A stretch of 64,000 nt of DNA from a bacterium (GCA_030427705.1 JAUIBR010000007.1:62001-126000), one strand, 5' to 3'; shown: positions 26,301 through 35,623, counted from the stretch's first letter. A program made the numbers and translations. The notes: generated by a model not told the origin, from the sequence alone.

Positions 26301-29300
26301 TCCAAGAGTGAGATGGTCTCAGCGCCGCCCGTCGTGGCAACGTGAGTCTTCACCAAGGGACCAATAGCTGGCGAATAAACATGTTCGGACAGATAACTGG
26401 TTACTCTGAGGTCGGGGTGCACATGCTCCTGGATACGGCCAAAAGCATCATGGGAGAATGAATTGGTGATTCCGTTTGGATCGCGTTGAAGTGTGGTTCG
26501 TCCATGCCGAGCATCGTGGGAGAACATCGTCGTGTGTCCCAGATCATTCGTGACGGATTCCAAAAAGTAACCCTCCGATTCGTATTCAAAGGAAGTGAAC
26601 TCGAATCCCTCTAGCGAGCATCCTGATTTGGTTGTTGTCTTCTTGTTACCGAATTGGTCGTAGCTCAAATCCACTCGCTGGCACACGCCATCGTCTGAAA
26701 TGACCGTATTGAGCCGATGCAGATTGTTGGGGTCGCTCTGTTCGAACTCGAAGTTGGTCGTCTTTTGTTTTGTATCCACGACTCCATTGGAATCTGCGAC
26801 CTGGGAGGTTTGGGTGGACGCGAACGGCAGACCCAAGAGATATGCCCCTAACTGGGGAGCGTATGACGTTGAAACATATTGGTGGTTTATCTCGATGCCG
26901 AAGGGGTCGAAGACCTGCGTCCCACGAAAAATAGTGTTTTGAAAGTTGTCCCAAGATGTTTGTGTGGTTGACCTGGAAAGTTCGGGTCCTAGCAGAATGC
27001 CAGTCGGATTTGTCGTCAGACCCAATCTTTCGATTAGAATCTCTTCAAGTGAGCCACTCTGGTTGCTCAAGTCAACGATGCCACTTGTCGTATCAACGGT
27101 GATTTGAGAGTGGAACGGCATACCCCGAAAATCCCACTCATGGACTACATCTCGACTTTCTCTATTCCAGTGAAAGACCATGTCGGTTTCAGCTCGGAAA
27201 CTCCAAGTGAGAGTCTCGAAGTTGGAATATCGAAAGTCTGATTGGTTAAGCAGGACAGGGTGTCGGCTCCACTTTCGTCCCTGGAAACCCACGTCCCGTG
27301 CTGGAACATCAGCGTACCCGTCCCCATCTGTATCCACACTGTCGTAGAAGGTGTGTCTGATGGTTGCGGAAAATCGATTGACACTCTTTCCAGTGAGCTC
27401 CGTCTCTGGGTCGAAGTAGGTGAATTTATGGGTGAGACGAGGAAGTTTGTGACCTTGAAAAGTTGAGTATTCCCCGACAACCAAGCGTGCGGACTCTGGA
27501 TCGCAAGACTTGGGAAACACGCACGAATCACTGGCAAACTCTGAGGTCTGAGTGACATCAGACTCTGGCTTCCATTTGATCGACACGCTGGGTCGGTCAT
27601 ACAACTCCGAGTCCAGTCTCTCATGAATCTCCTCGATTCTAGGGCGGGAATTCTTGGTGAAGTGATGGAAGTTTGCTGTGTAGCCGCAGCCGTCCCAAAG
27701 TAATACTTCAAAGGGCAGGGTGTACGAGTTACCGTTCACAACGAGGTCATAGTTTCCTTCATATGAGTTCAGCTCACATTCGTCCTCAGATTCCAGCGAC
27801 ATCCACACGAATTCGCTTGTGTTGTGGTTGATTATGCTCGGTCGGACGATAATCGGCGCAGAATTCTCCATATCTCGAATATCGGGCTCGCACCCGTACG
27901 CTTGGTGGTCTTCACACACTTCGCATTCAACTGGGCCAAACGCGTCTAGGCACGCCATTTCCAATGAGCAAACAGTCTCAATGCAAGTAGTGACAAACTC
28001 ACCTTCCACGTAATGTAGATCCAACGGTATCCATCGACGCGACGTATCCAGATACTTGGCATGCAGATACTCGTTGCGTTCCATTCGATCGGACTTCGTG
28101 AGTAATCCCGTCGCAACGGAATCTTCCGGCCGTGGGTCGTCGTCGCTGAGCCAAGCCCTCCACTCGATCATCCCAAAATGGCATCCAGAAACGTAGCGGG
28201 CGAAGGAAGTTCTGCCGATTCCGGCGTCGCGTCCGTATGAACCCGCCGGTGCCTGGGTCGGCGCTTCAAGATGGCAAGGACCGTCTTTGACTTGTCTTGA
28301 TGGGAACACAAGGTCCTGTCGTCCATCAGCGTTCCAATCGAACGCGAATGCAGCTCCCATCAAAACCCGGGATGCAGCAAGATCTAGGTTTGCCCAGTCA
28401 TCGTCGAAGCCGAAGGATTTTGACTCAATCAATCGAAACCCATCGCTCACATAAACAGTCACAAGAAAAGTACTTGGATCCAGGACAATCAAGTCTTGGT
28501 TGCGGTCATGATTGAAGTAGATGGGGAGGTGGATGTGTTCTGTTTCCCATTCGATCGCCATCGCCTCCACAATCACTCCATCAGGTTGCAGTGGGTCATA
28601 AGAAATCAGATTTAAGTTTCCATCGTCCTTTTGTAGAATCTCGACCGCGCCATCACCGTTGAGATCAATCAGAGTCCACGGACTGTTGCTAGTGTCGGTT
28701 GCGCGGCAGTCTACGTTGGTCTCTCGGGAGACGCCGAATCCGCTCCCTGTGTGTAGGCGCATCTGCCATGTGGGGAGGCCGTCGGTTCCAACATCGCAAT
28801 AGACGAGGTCTTGCGCCCCGTCTCCGTTGAAATCAATGAACAAGCTGCGATCGAATATGTTCGCCTGCACCCCGACCCCATAATCTCCCGACTGTGTGAA
28901 CTCCCAATAGGTCTTGGCCCAATTGGCTGGTACGTCGAAAGCCCCGCGCATGGTCTCGGCCCAGAATCCGGCGTCAGTCTTAGTGAAGGTTCCTGTTCCG
29001 TTGGAGACATACACGTAGAGGCGGGAATCTGTTTCTTCTGGATGAAGCGAACGGACAAAGTCCATTTTTCCATCCAGATTGTAGTCCAACAGCTTGATGA
29101 CATCACCACGCAGACTCTCGGCAGCATGGAATTGTTCCTCAGGCGCTGAAAGATCGTATGGCTTAAAGGGCAGGGTTTGAGGTCCCGAACCATCATCAAA
29201 CGAAAACTCAACTCGATGGGCTGTGAGGTAGGGTGTAGGGTCGCCCGAGAGATACAAGTACCATCCTTGCTTCGGTTCCTGTCCAGGTTGGTTGACGATG

Positions 29301-30475
29301 AACTTTGTGCGGGGTTCCCCAACTACCAGAAAGTCATCCATCCCATCGCCATCAAAATCTGCCTGAGAAATGGACCGATCAACTACTATATCTAGACCAC
29401 TGGATGGATTTTGCGGGTTTGTGTTGAACCTCAGTTGGGATTGATCGAATAACTCAGGCGCCGAGTCATTCGACCACTTGAATCTGACAGGAACACTGCA
29501 TTGACTCTCTGCGCACTGCCGAACTGAAGCTACTTTCTTCTGCCAATCACCTGGTTGATAATCAATCTCGTAGCGCCAAGCCTCTGTGTTATGGACAAAC
29601 ATCTCAATTTTGTTCACCACAGCATCCCGTGAGTCATCTACTCCATCACGAAACCGACGAACGGGATGTATCCGCTGTGTGTACCGAAACCGGACCTCCC
29701 GTGTTCCTGCCTGAGACCCTGTCGAAGTATATTTAATGGAATCTAGGCGACCCCAAACTCCATTGGAAAAATACGAGTAGATGTAATCGACGCGATTATC
29801 CCAGGGGTCCGTCCTTGAAACTTGGTAGAACACCTTTTGGGCACCGACGCGTTCCAAACGTGTCGTAAATCCTTTTCCGTCCTCTATTGTGAATCCGTGA
29901 GTATTGGATCCATTCCAAGAATCTGGCGTGATTTTGGCGGTTGAATTCGGCACCCCGTACTCAACCGGTTCTCCGTTGGGGCCAATGGCTGCGACCAGCA
30001 TCGGTTGGCCGTCGAGACAGTAATCGTCGTAGGCTTGGCTTGGGGAGGACTTGTACTTTGGCAGGCCGTTGGCGTACTCATGAGTAGGAGCCACTTGGCA
30101 GCGTTGGATAGACGAGACTCCACTTAGTTTGAAGCCGACTCCGAATACCCCCTCCGAGGTCGATCCGTCATAGACGAGATTCAAATCAGGCTGAACGCCG
30201 TTGCGTCCTGGAGGCACCGATATTGGAAGGCTGTATGTTGGCAGGCCCGACGGGGTTACATGGAACCCACCCCGCAGTTCTGGGTCCACTTGTGTCGTTG
30301 GTCCCGGGACACCGTTGTGCCGTAATCCTGGAGTCATCGGTTCCAGGTTCTGGAAGAATGTTGGCACACACGTGTCCGGATCTGGACACGAGTCAGCTGC
30401 ACTGACCGCTGTGTTTCCACCGAAAAACACTAATGCTACGAAAATGAATCCAACTATGTCTCTTTTACAGTGCAC
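23354..30475 (-). CDS. Giant SpvB/FG-GAP/RHS polymorphic toxin with PIN-like C-terminal domain
   Basis: About 2373 residues from a GTG at 30475, which has GGGGG 4 bases upstream and overlaps the preceding lipoprotein stop; a TTG at 30511 is an arbitrary frame start. A Sec signal peptide ends at AVSA. Residues about 75-125 (LPTYSLPISVPPGRNGVQ, GFKLSG) are the SpvB/TcB N-domain. Several FG-GAP units follow (ADFDGDGMDDFLV, IDFNGDGAQDLVY, FDWNADGRQDLVF). The middle carries about 20 YD/RHS repeats (YDAFGR, YTYDPGGRV). The RHS core ends RFYDPATGRFLSAD and WTDPSGN near 24360. The variable tip (about 330 residues) ends in a segment with Asp, Glu, Asp, Asp in PIN-domain spacing: GILDNGVLV, QLREFL, HGRADGALIGAAN, YTLDGRLYKF. 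A nuclease toxin is inferred. Confidence 0.85.
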   Translation of the reverse strand: MHCKRDIVGFIFVALVFFGGNTAVSAADSCPDPDTCVPTFFQNLEPMTPGLRHNGVPGPTTQVDPELRGGFHVTPSGLPTYSLPISVPPGRNGVQPDLNLVYDGSTSEGVFGVGFKLSGVSSIQRCQVAPTHEYANGLPKYKSSPSQAYDDYCLDGQPMLVAAIGPNGEPVEYGVPNSTAKITPDSWNGSNTHGFTIEDGKGFTTRLERVGAQKVFYQVSRTDPWDNRVDYIYSYFSNGVWGRLDSIKYTSTGSQAGTREVRFRYTQRIHPVRRFRDGVDDSRDAVVNKIEMFVHNTEAWRYEIDYQPGDWQKKVASVRQCAESQCSVPVRFKWSNDSAPELFDQSQLRFNTNPQNPSSGLDIVVDRSISQADFDGDGMDDFLVVGEPRTKFIVNQPGQEPKQGWYLYLSGDPTPYLTAHRVEFSFDDGSGPQTLPFKPYDLSAPEEQFHAAESLRGDVIKLLDYNLDGKMDFVRSLHPEETDSRLYVYVSNGTGTFTKTDAGFWAETMRGAFDVPANWAKTYWEFTQSGDYGVGVQANIFDRSLFIDFNGDGAQDLVYCDVGTDGLPTWQMRLHTGSGFGVSRETNVDCRATDTSNSPWTLIDLNGDGAVEILQKDDGNLNLISYDPLQPDGVIVEAMAIEWETEHIHLPIYFNHDRNQDLIVLDPSTFLVTVYVSDGFRLIESKSFGFDDDWANLDLAASRVLMGAAFAFDWNADGRQDLVFPSRQVKDGPCHLEAPTQAPAGSYGRDAGIGRTSFARYVSGCHFGMIEWRAWLSDDDPRPEDSVATGLLTKSDRMERNEYLHAKYLDTSRRWIPLDLHYVEGEFVTTCIETVCSLEMACLDAFGPVECEVCEDHQAYGCEPDIRDMENSAPIIVRPSIINHNTSEFVWMSLESEDECELNSYEGNYDLVVNGNSYTLPFEVLLWDGCGYTANFHHFTKNSRPRIEEIHERLDSELYDRPSVSIKWKPESDVTQTSEFASDSCVFPKSCDPESARLVVGEYSTFQGHKLPRLTHKFTYFDPETELTGKSVNRFSATIRHTFYDSVDTDGDGYADVPARDVGFQGRKWSRHPVLLNQSDFRYSNFETLTWSFRAETDMVFHWNRESRDVVHEWDFRGMPFHSQITVDTTSGIVDLSNQSGSLEEILIERLGLTTNPTGILLGPELSRSTTQTSWDNFQNTIFRGTQVFDPFGIEINHQYVSTSYAPQLGAYLLGLPFASTQTSQVADSNGVVDTKQKTTNFEFEQSDPNNLHRLNTVISDDGVCQRVDLSYDQFGNKKTTTKSGCSLEGFEFTSFEYESEGYFLESVTNDLGHTTMFSHDARHGRTTLQRDPNGITNSFSHDAFGRIQEHVHPDLRVTSYLSEHVYSPAIGPLVKTHVATTGGAETISLLDSRGRPWVNLSSIDDLWWRRVDYRYDQYLGVKSGWSKPVVLGTTPSDFTSLEFDWLGRKVKETHPSGREIGIDYQADVEGLVVQTTEPNGGTSQMRYRRDGVLLSKTDAMGGRNIYDYGAFGQLRAVTDADGHTSNYTYDPGGRVLTAFEPNTGQTQNSYDARGRLAMTSRGTSHSMSFEYDEIGRVVALTDHDNNVQTFVYDNAVGASIGRVARTTSFDGVEVIHEYDALGRPATNTTNIGTDSYEVSVAYDTYGNVAAVTYPQSAAIAPQLVYSYDGIGNLNSVEDDTGFNIWRTDSARNVLGAAPSYTMNNDAISVQRSWDPVSLEPTGLSATAEVGTTTVQLEDFTVKRNSAGDVSERNDYVRGQFEYFDYDLLHRLVGQSICSDYPCDAPPDLELEYSAAGNIEYKSDVGTYTYGSQPNAVTDIDGLRYRYDTLGRQIERPGWTIGWNSIHKPKWMTSDNGDHIEFLYDSAGNRVRQITSDGVQTTTIGAFTEVDSSTGTDISIAVVAEGVSVADVRFNNGTRSRVFRTQDNLGSPSSTLDESNTIVSELSFSPFGVSRDPYDWTTALAGQFSAVQDEGFTGHRTVSSFGLAITDMNARFYDPATGRFLSADSVVPSPTSTQAFNRYSYVYNSPLNWTDPSGNVPCDGGCEDALFVEVDVIAAAEAIGEFFSGDGGSGKSGGDFFEPNFDISFGLDYEFEPVESIFGDGNNARNKETGQHKTNKTAEVSNLDFIGDFGKEAAVGAGKESVKDAAFTLCAAGTRFGCLPQELLNSKHIAPHFQAENAAQKWGGQAYIGAAALSPTPMGKSHFVRKFSLGLKERLLALHADEAGHILIGGRRSGILDNGVLVAAADPSHFMHSTASNVLNSLDYRLITPNQLREFLHFRGISSSQLASRKRFLAENGVSLLDGRSLANSSEFQRVFQRVSGYHGRADGALIGAANALGIPAYTLDGRLYKFVRKTISDPSIAAPYLLTP

Positions 30476-30848
30476 AAAGCCCCCTTCGGCAGGCGTAAAA
30501 TCCCGCGTCAACGCAATCTTGATCGGTCAAACACTCCAGCCAACAGATACGAACACCGAAACGTGAGTCACAGGCGCTACCGGTCGGGCAGTCACTTGAA
30601 GTCGCGCATTCGGTTGAGCAAATTGCAGCCCGTTCGGAGGTGCACACCTCAGGACAGAATCCGATTAGCGGGTGAGGAATGCAAACATCGGTAGTTGCGT
30701 CGTCCGCTGCATCCTGAACGAGGTCAGGTTCCGTTCCCGTGTCATTCTGTGTGGTTCCATCGGCGCCCATATCAGCACCGGGAGGTTTTGTGGTGTCATC
30801 ACTACATGAGACAACAAAAACCAGTAGCAAAATGGATGCGAATTTCAT
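30465..30848 (-). CDS. Small Cys-rich lipoprotein upstream of the RHS gene
   Basis: 127 residues. The signal peptide ends FVVSCSDD (lipobox Cys15), followed by an acidic Asp/Thr linker. The C-terminal half has twelve Cys in the pattern CPEVCTSERAAICSTECATS and ECLTDQDCVDAGFYACRRG, as in many short surface Cys-rich modules of these bacteria. Its 3' end overlaps the RHS GTG start by 11 bases, so the two are coupled. It may anchor or display the RHS protein, but this is inference from the overlap. Confidence 0.75.
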   Translation of the reverse strand: MKFASILLLVFVVSCSDDTTKPPGADMGADGTTQNDTGTEPDLVQDAADDATTDVCIPHPLIGFCPEVCTSERAAICSTECATSSDCPTGSACDSRFGVRICWLECLTDQDCVDAGFYACRRGLCAL

Positions 30849-30992
30849 TTATCGACCCCCCAAACGTTGGCGTGATTATCGATTGGACAGTATCAACGCC
30901 AAATCGCTTCGTCAATGGCGTCACCGAAAGGCGATTTGCCGCAAGTCCGACTTTCGTTAAACTAGCGGCAACTAACGCACTTCGGTGAAAAC

Positions 30993-32861
30993 ATGTTTGT
31001 TCGACGTTTGATATGGGCCTCGTCCGCGCTGTTCTTGGTCATGGGCTGTGAATCGGGCCATAACCTGATCTTCAATAACGAAAACAACGACAACAATCGG
31101 GCGAATAACGTTAACAACGTCAACAACGTCAACAACGCGAACAACGCCAACAACAGCAACAACGCGAACAACAGCAATAACGTCAACAACGCCAACAATT
31201 CAAACAACGCCAACAATCAGAACAACGTTGACCACGATAATTGGTGCATGGACGACGGCGACGCATCTCGCTTTTCTCCGTGGCAGAACGGGATTGAGGG
31301 CGAGATTCGGTACACGGGTTCTGACTTCGAGGGAGGCGGGACGATTACGTCGGGCGTTGGGATCTTCGACCTCGACAACGACGGCGACAATGACGTTGTC
31401 GTCACCGCACAAGGCAACGAAGTTCGATACTTCGATAATGATGGCTCGGGCAACTTCACCGAACGGGGAGCTGATGTTGGGCTTGGCGGCCTGACCGAAA
31501 CCACCAGCATTTCTGGCGCAGACTTTGACGGCGACGGGGATATCGACCTGGCCATCGGCCGAACAGGCGGGCTGATTTTGATGGTCAACGAAGGCGGAAC
31601 CTTCACCGACCAGGCGCAGGCGCTGGGCGCGCATGACCCTGACGATATGATCTCGGCGGTTTCGTTTGTCGACTACGACAGCGACGGCGATTTGGACATG
31701 TATATCTCCAACTATCACGCGCCGGTAATGATCACAAACCCCAACGATTTCGACCTCTATCGGGAGCTCGACAATCGCTTACTGCGCAACGACGGCGGCA
31801 CATTTACACCAATTCAAAACGCGCCCGGCAGCGGCTCCGGAGCTGGCATCACGCTCGCCCATGCATGGTTTGATTTCGACCAAGATGGCTTGTTGGACCT
31901 CTGGGTCGTAAACGACTTTGGCATGATGGAAGCGTCAAACCAGCTCTGGCGAAACTTGGGTCCGGATGCCGGAAACCCAGACACATGGCGCTTTCAAGAC
32001 ATCGCACCAACTGCAGGCATGGACGTTGGCATCTTCGGGATGACCGCAACTGTGGCAGATTTTGACAACGATGGAGACCAAGACGCCTACGCAACAAATA
32101 TGGCGAACAACGTTCTGCATGTTGTCGAAAACGGGATGGCCACCGACGAAGCCGAGGCACGAGGGGTCGCGGCAGGGTTCACGACCGAACCCGACGCGCG
32201 CGATGGAGAGCGGCAATGGACATCGTCGCTCACAAATATCGAGAGCTTCTACGACCTCTACTTCGACCGTGACGGCGAGTACTTCACGTTGTCCGGATGG
32301 GCCGCGGTGTTCTTTGATGCTGACCACGACGGGTGGCAAGACCTCTTCGTCGGCAACGGGCAGGTCGTCACCCAGATTACACCTGAGGCCACATACCAAC
32401 CCAACCACCTGTATATCTCGGACCAAGACGGCACGTTCACCAAGGCTCCGTGCTGGGTGCTCGACGACGAACGGGGCGCAAACCGCGGAGCTGCCGTGGG
32501 CGACCTGGATGGCGACGGTGACCTGGACCTGGTTTGGGTCAGCAACAACCGTGGCCCGAATCCAGGCATCAAAGTGCGCCGAAACGACATGTCGAACGGC
32601 AACTGGCTGATGGTGAAATTGGTCGGTCAGGCGCCAAATACCGATGCGATCGGAGCTCGCGTCGTACTGACCGTGAATGGTCAATCGCAGTACCGCTGGA
32701 TCGACGGCGGGCAGGGCTATCTGTCATCGAGTGAGCGAATCGCGCACTTCGGCTTGGGCACAAACGACGTGGTTGAAGAGCTGCGAGTGGTGTGGCCAGA
32801 TTGCACCGAACAGAACGTGGATGTTCCGAGCGTCAATCAACGATTCATCGTGACGCAGTAG
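30993..32861 (+). CDS. CRTAC1-like FG-GAP/ASPIC lipoprotein with Asn-rich linker
   Basis: 622 residues. The signal peptide ends VMGCES (Cys19), followed by a 60-residue linker made of NN(V/A/S)NN repeats. Seven calcium-binding FG-GAP loops are seen: DLDNDGDNDVVV, DFDGDGDIDLAIG, DYDSDGDLDMYI, DFDQDGLLDLWV, DFDNDGDQDAYA, DADHDGWQDLFV and DLDGDGDLDLVW. The last about 80 residues (NTDAIGARVVLTVNG, RWIDGGQGYLSS, HFGLGTN, VVWPDC) are the ASPIC/UnbV domain. It is likely a cell-surface beta-propeller for adhesion or binding. It is divergent from the lipoprotein-RHS operon, and the 144-base gap carries both promoters. Confidence 0.9.
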   Translation: MFVRRLIWASSALFLVMGCESGHNLIFNNENNDNNRANNVNNVNNVNNANNANNSNNANNSNNVNNANNSNNANNQNNVDHDNWCMDDGDASRFSPWQNGIEGEIRYTGSDFEGGGTITSGVGIFDLDNDGDNDVVVTAQGNEVRYFDNDGSGNFTERGADVGLGGLTETTSISGADFDGDGDIDLAIGRTGGLILMVNEGGTFTDQAQALGAHDPDDMISAVSFVDYDSDGDLDMYISNYHAPVMITNPNDFDLYRELDNRLLRNDGGTFTPIQNAPGSGSGAGITLAHAWFDFDQDGLLDLWVVNDFGMMEASNQLWRNLGPDAGNPDTWRFQDIAPTAGMDVGIFGMTATVADFDNDGDQDAYATNMANNVLHVVENGMATDEAEARGVAAGFTTEPDARDGERQWTSSLTNIESFYDLYFDRDGEYFTLSGWAAVFFDADHDGWQDLFVGNGQVVTQITPEATYQPNHLYISDQDGTFTKAPCWVLDDERGANRGAAVGDLDGDGDLDLVWVSNNRGPNPGIKVRRNDMSNGNWLMVKLVGQAPNTDAIGARVVLTVNGQSQYRWIDGGQGYLSSSERIAHFGLGTNDVVEELRVVWPDCTEQNVDVPSVNQRFIVTQ

Positions 32862-32881
32862 GAACAACGAAATCGCCCCAC

Positions 32882-34561
32882 CTAGTCCTTGAATGCGAAC
32901 ACGACTACGTACCTTGTGAATGGATGGTTGGGTGTTCGATACGGTGCGATGAAGATCGAGCCTCGAACGTTCTTCTTAGTAAGCAACGGGTGATTCGGGG
33001 CGATACGGTTCAAATCTGAAGTCAATCCGCCAGTTCCCCGGACCTCGGTTTTCCATCGAAGACTGAGATACCGAGTGAATGCGTCGCCGGCGTCCTCTGG
33101 GTCCTGTTTGCCGGACTCAACGCGATTGGCGAACTCAGCCGCGACGGCCTTGACTTGTTTGTAGAGTCGCGCCCTAGGAAGGCCACGTTCCGCTCTCTTT
33201 TGATTCAACGCACTTAGGAATCGATCGACGCGCTCTTCGTGGGATTCGTCTGGGAGTGGGGTGAAGCTCAGAAACAAAGCACAACTCCATCGGTTTTTCG
33301 GATCTTTGTAGATACCGATAGCGAAACTGCCGGCGTTATCCCTGGTCAAATGAGCCCTCCCAGAGGGTGAGGACAGCATAGCCGAGACAAGATCTTGGGG
33401 CGTCCGGCCAGAGCAGGTACCGCGCCAAGCAGAACCTACGATGTCCCGATTCACTAACCAACCCGCCTTCAATCCTCGGATAAGATGGTCAGCCTGTTCA
33501 GGGTCTTTTTGCATGAACCCCAACCAGTGAGGAAACGCAGTGTCGACTTGTTTGCTTTGTTCAGTCTCCAATGACGCGTGTTTCAATCCAAGTTCGCTTC
33601 GGATGGTGTTCAACAATCGGTGAACCTCTTGCCGATACTGCTGGGTTGTCTTTGGCTCAGTGCTGGGCCATGAGTCCCCGGGGGAAATCCAATTTCTCTG
33701 TTGTTCACTGTTCAAGAACACCATGCCGCCCACAATGATTCTGGTGGGACCACTGGTTTCCACGACACCTATCTCATAGGTAGTGTTTGGCTGTGTCTTA
33801 TCCAGCGGGCATCGAATGTGGAATCGCGGGGCTTCGAACCCGGGAAGTGAAATGCAATCCACCACACCGGTCGGTCCCGAAGTGGCTCTCGCCCTGAGAC
33901 TTCCGCTACTTCCTTGCGTTCTGCCTTTGAGATCGAAGAATTGGGTATCAGGAGTTAGGTCGTACGGGTTCAATTCCGCGCGATGTCTACCGAAAGCAAC
34001 CACGATGTATCCTTCGCCTGCTCTCACACCCGACCACGCGCCAAACTCCACGGCGAGTTCCGTTTCGTGGATTTTTGACTGATCGAGAGCGACATCATCG
34101 AGCGCGTTTTCGACCGATATCTGGCTCGGTTCAAACCCGAAGTCCTGAAAACCAAACTGGCCGGTGGATCCACATGCGGCGACTATGAACCTTTGAACGT
34201 GCGGAAGCGGAAAACGCTGATTTGTGGCTAGGAACTCCCCAATCTCGCGTGCAACGCATCTAGCACTCTTGCTTGGAAAGAAGTTGGCGCGTTTGGCCAA
34301 TTGAACTTCGGTGTTGTTCAGTGGTGGTTCAGGGTGAGACTCAGCCTTTTCGGGCAACTCTCCGCGAAGTTTCCAAGAATCTAGACTGAGGTAGTCTCTC
34401 TCTACCACATCCATATTGGGCTTGGGTTGTGATGTGATTTCCTGAATTTCTCGAAGAGTTGGATACCGTTGAGAATCGGACTCGAAGGCATTGGTAGATC
34501 TACAGCCCACGATTCCAACGATCGAGAGAATCACAACGACTATAAAGCTGCATTGTCTCAT
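32882..34561 (-). CDS. Lipoprotein with two CAP-like modules
   Basis: 559 residues. The signal peptide ends VGIVGCRS (lipobox Cys20). The N-terminal 310 residues are unrecognised, with ARCVAREIGEFLA and a beta-rich section containing EVGVVETSG-type strands. The C-terminal half has two segments that look like the CAP helix 1: HRLLNTIRSELGLKHA and LSALNQKRAERGLPRA, each followed by an Ala-rich helix. Between them SAMLSSPSGRAHLTRDNAGS resembles the 'W..S..H...ll' CAP element, followed by a hydrophobic strand (CALFLSFTP). The CAP catalytic His/Glu set is not complete, so these are degenerate or divergent. It may be in one transcript with the SMI1-TM2 gene 30 bases upstream. Confidence 0.6.
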   Translation of the reverse strand: MRQCSFIVVVILSIVGIVGCRSTNAFESDSQRYPTLREIQEITSQPKPNMDVVERDYLSLDSWKLRGELPEKAESHPEPPLNNTEVQLAKRANFFPSKSARCVAREIGEFLATNQRFPLPHVQRFIVAACGSTGQFGFQDFGFEPSQISVENALDDVALDQSKIHETELAVEFGAWSGVRAGEGYIVVAFGRHRAELNPYDLTPDTQFFDLKGRTQGSSGSLRARATSGPTGVVDCISLPGFEAPRFHIRCPLDKTQPNTTYEIGVVETSGPTRIIVGGMVFLNSEQQRNWISPGDSWPSTEPKTTQQYRQEVHRLLNTIRSELGLKHASLETEQSKQVDTAFPHWLGFMQKDPEQADHLIRGLKAGWLVNRDIVGSAWRGTCSGRTPQDLVSAMLSSPSGRAHLTRDNAGSFAIGIYKDPKNRWSCALFLSFTPLPDESHEERVDRFLSALNQKRAERGLPRARLYKQVKAVAAEFANRVESGKQDPEDAGDAFTRYLSLRWKTEVRGTGGLTSDLNRIAPNHPLLTKKNVRGSIFIAPYRTPNHPFTRYVVVFAFKD

Positions 34562-34591
34562 GTTGACCTCATCCCAATTCCTGTGACCCGT

Positions 34592-35614
34592 CTACTCGAG
34601 GAGGTCTCGGCCGTCCGCCATTTTGAGATTTCCGGTCAGGATCATGACCGTGTCAGCCAGTGCCCAGAAGCCGCATAGGCCGCAGGTTAGCGGCATCAAC
34701 CACCAGTTCTTATGGCCCATCAGGTAGCGGTGAATGCCGAAGTTGCCGGCGAAGAACGCTAGCACGGCCATCATCATCTTCTTTTGCGCAGGCTTGCCAT
34801 CCATCAACTCGCCGGGGCCAGCTGCGGTCATCGCGGTGCCCATATTGGACTGTTGGAGCGTTGGTGCTGCGCCAGCCTTTGCGCCCAATGAACGCGCGTA
34901 TTTGTAGTTGCTCAGGTCGGCGGTTCCGCCGCCATGATTGACCAGGTCGTCCAGCGCGCTCAGCGGTGGCGTTCGGCCATCGATGCTGGGGAAGTTGGCG
35001 TTGTTGAAGTTCGGGAAGAGCTCTGGCATCACCAAACGGAAGCCAGCTTCTTCGTACGAAACGGGATTGTATTCGTTGAAGTACTCGGGTTCGGCGAGCG
35101 CCTTGGGCCAGTACCAGTAGCCACGGGACTCCAGTAGGCGTTCCATATACGTCGCGAAATCCATCCCGATAGGCGACATCTCTTCGCCGCAATAGTGGTA
35201 GTACATCTCGGGCTGCATATTGCCTTCGAATCGAATCGCGACGCAGGCCTCGGGCACATAGAAGTCGATGGGATGCAGGCCTTTGAACTTGTCGCCTTCA
35301 TCGAAATAGAGCAGCCCTTCCTGGTCCTTAAACGTGTGCTGGACGGGCCAAATGTCGATGAAGCCGACGACGTGAGACAATGGGCTACCGAGCTCCACGA
35401 AACGCGTTCCGGTGTACTCCCATTCCAGCTTCAGTCCATTGCACTGCGAGTAGAACTCACGCATGCCTGGCACAAGCTGGTGGTAGGCCTCCGCCTCAGC
35501 CAGCTCTTCTGGCGTCGCGGGCTCCATGACCGCGAACTCCTTCACGGAAATCTCCGGGTGTTTCCGAAGCTCGTCGACCATCGCCTTAAAGCGTTCCAGA
35601 TAATTCTCAAGCAT
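34592..35614 (-). CDS. SMI1/KNR4-like protein fused to a TM2 domain
   Basis: 340 residues from the ATG at 35614 (AAGGA a few bases upstream); a TTG at 35620 is also in frame. The N-terminal about 170 residues follow the SMI1/KNR4 (SUKH) pattern: PATPEELAEAEAYHQLVPGMREFYSQCNG region, then GLLYFDEGDKF. A linker rich in Gly/Ala and Asn follows. The last 65 residues form a TM2 domain: KKMMMAVLAFFAGNFGIHRY, LMGHKNWWLMPL and GFWALADTVMILTG, with two membrane helices. SUKH proteins are often immunity proteins, and membrane anchoring of one is unusual. It is the last but one gene of an operon after the HerA-like ATPase gene (9-base gap). Confidence 0.75.
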   Translation of the reverse strand: MLENYLERFKAMVDELRKHPEISVKEFAVMEPATPEELAEAEAYHQLVPGMREFYSQCNGLKLEWEYTGTRFVELGSPLSHVVGFIDIWPVQHTFKDQEGLLYFDEGDKFKGLHPIDFYVPEACVAIRFEGNMQPEMYYHYCGEEMSPIGMDFATYMERLLESRGYWYWPKALAEPEYFNEYNPVSYEEAGFRLVMPELFPNFNNANFPSIDGRTPPLSALDDLVNHGGGTADLSNYKYARSLGAKAGAAPTLQQSNMGTAMTAAGPGELMDGKPAQKKMMMAVLAFFAGNFGIHRYLMGHKNWWLMPLTCGLCGFWALADTVMILTGNLKMADGRDLLE

Positions 35615-35623
35615 GTTCAATCC

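Noticed and set aside
30476..30511. Extension of the RHS gene to a TTG
   Set aside because: There is no ribosome-binding site, and the GTG at 30475 is followed by a proper signal peptide and overlaps the lipoprotein stop.
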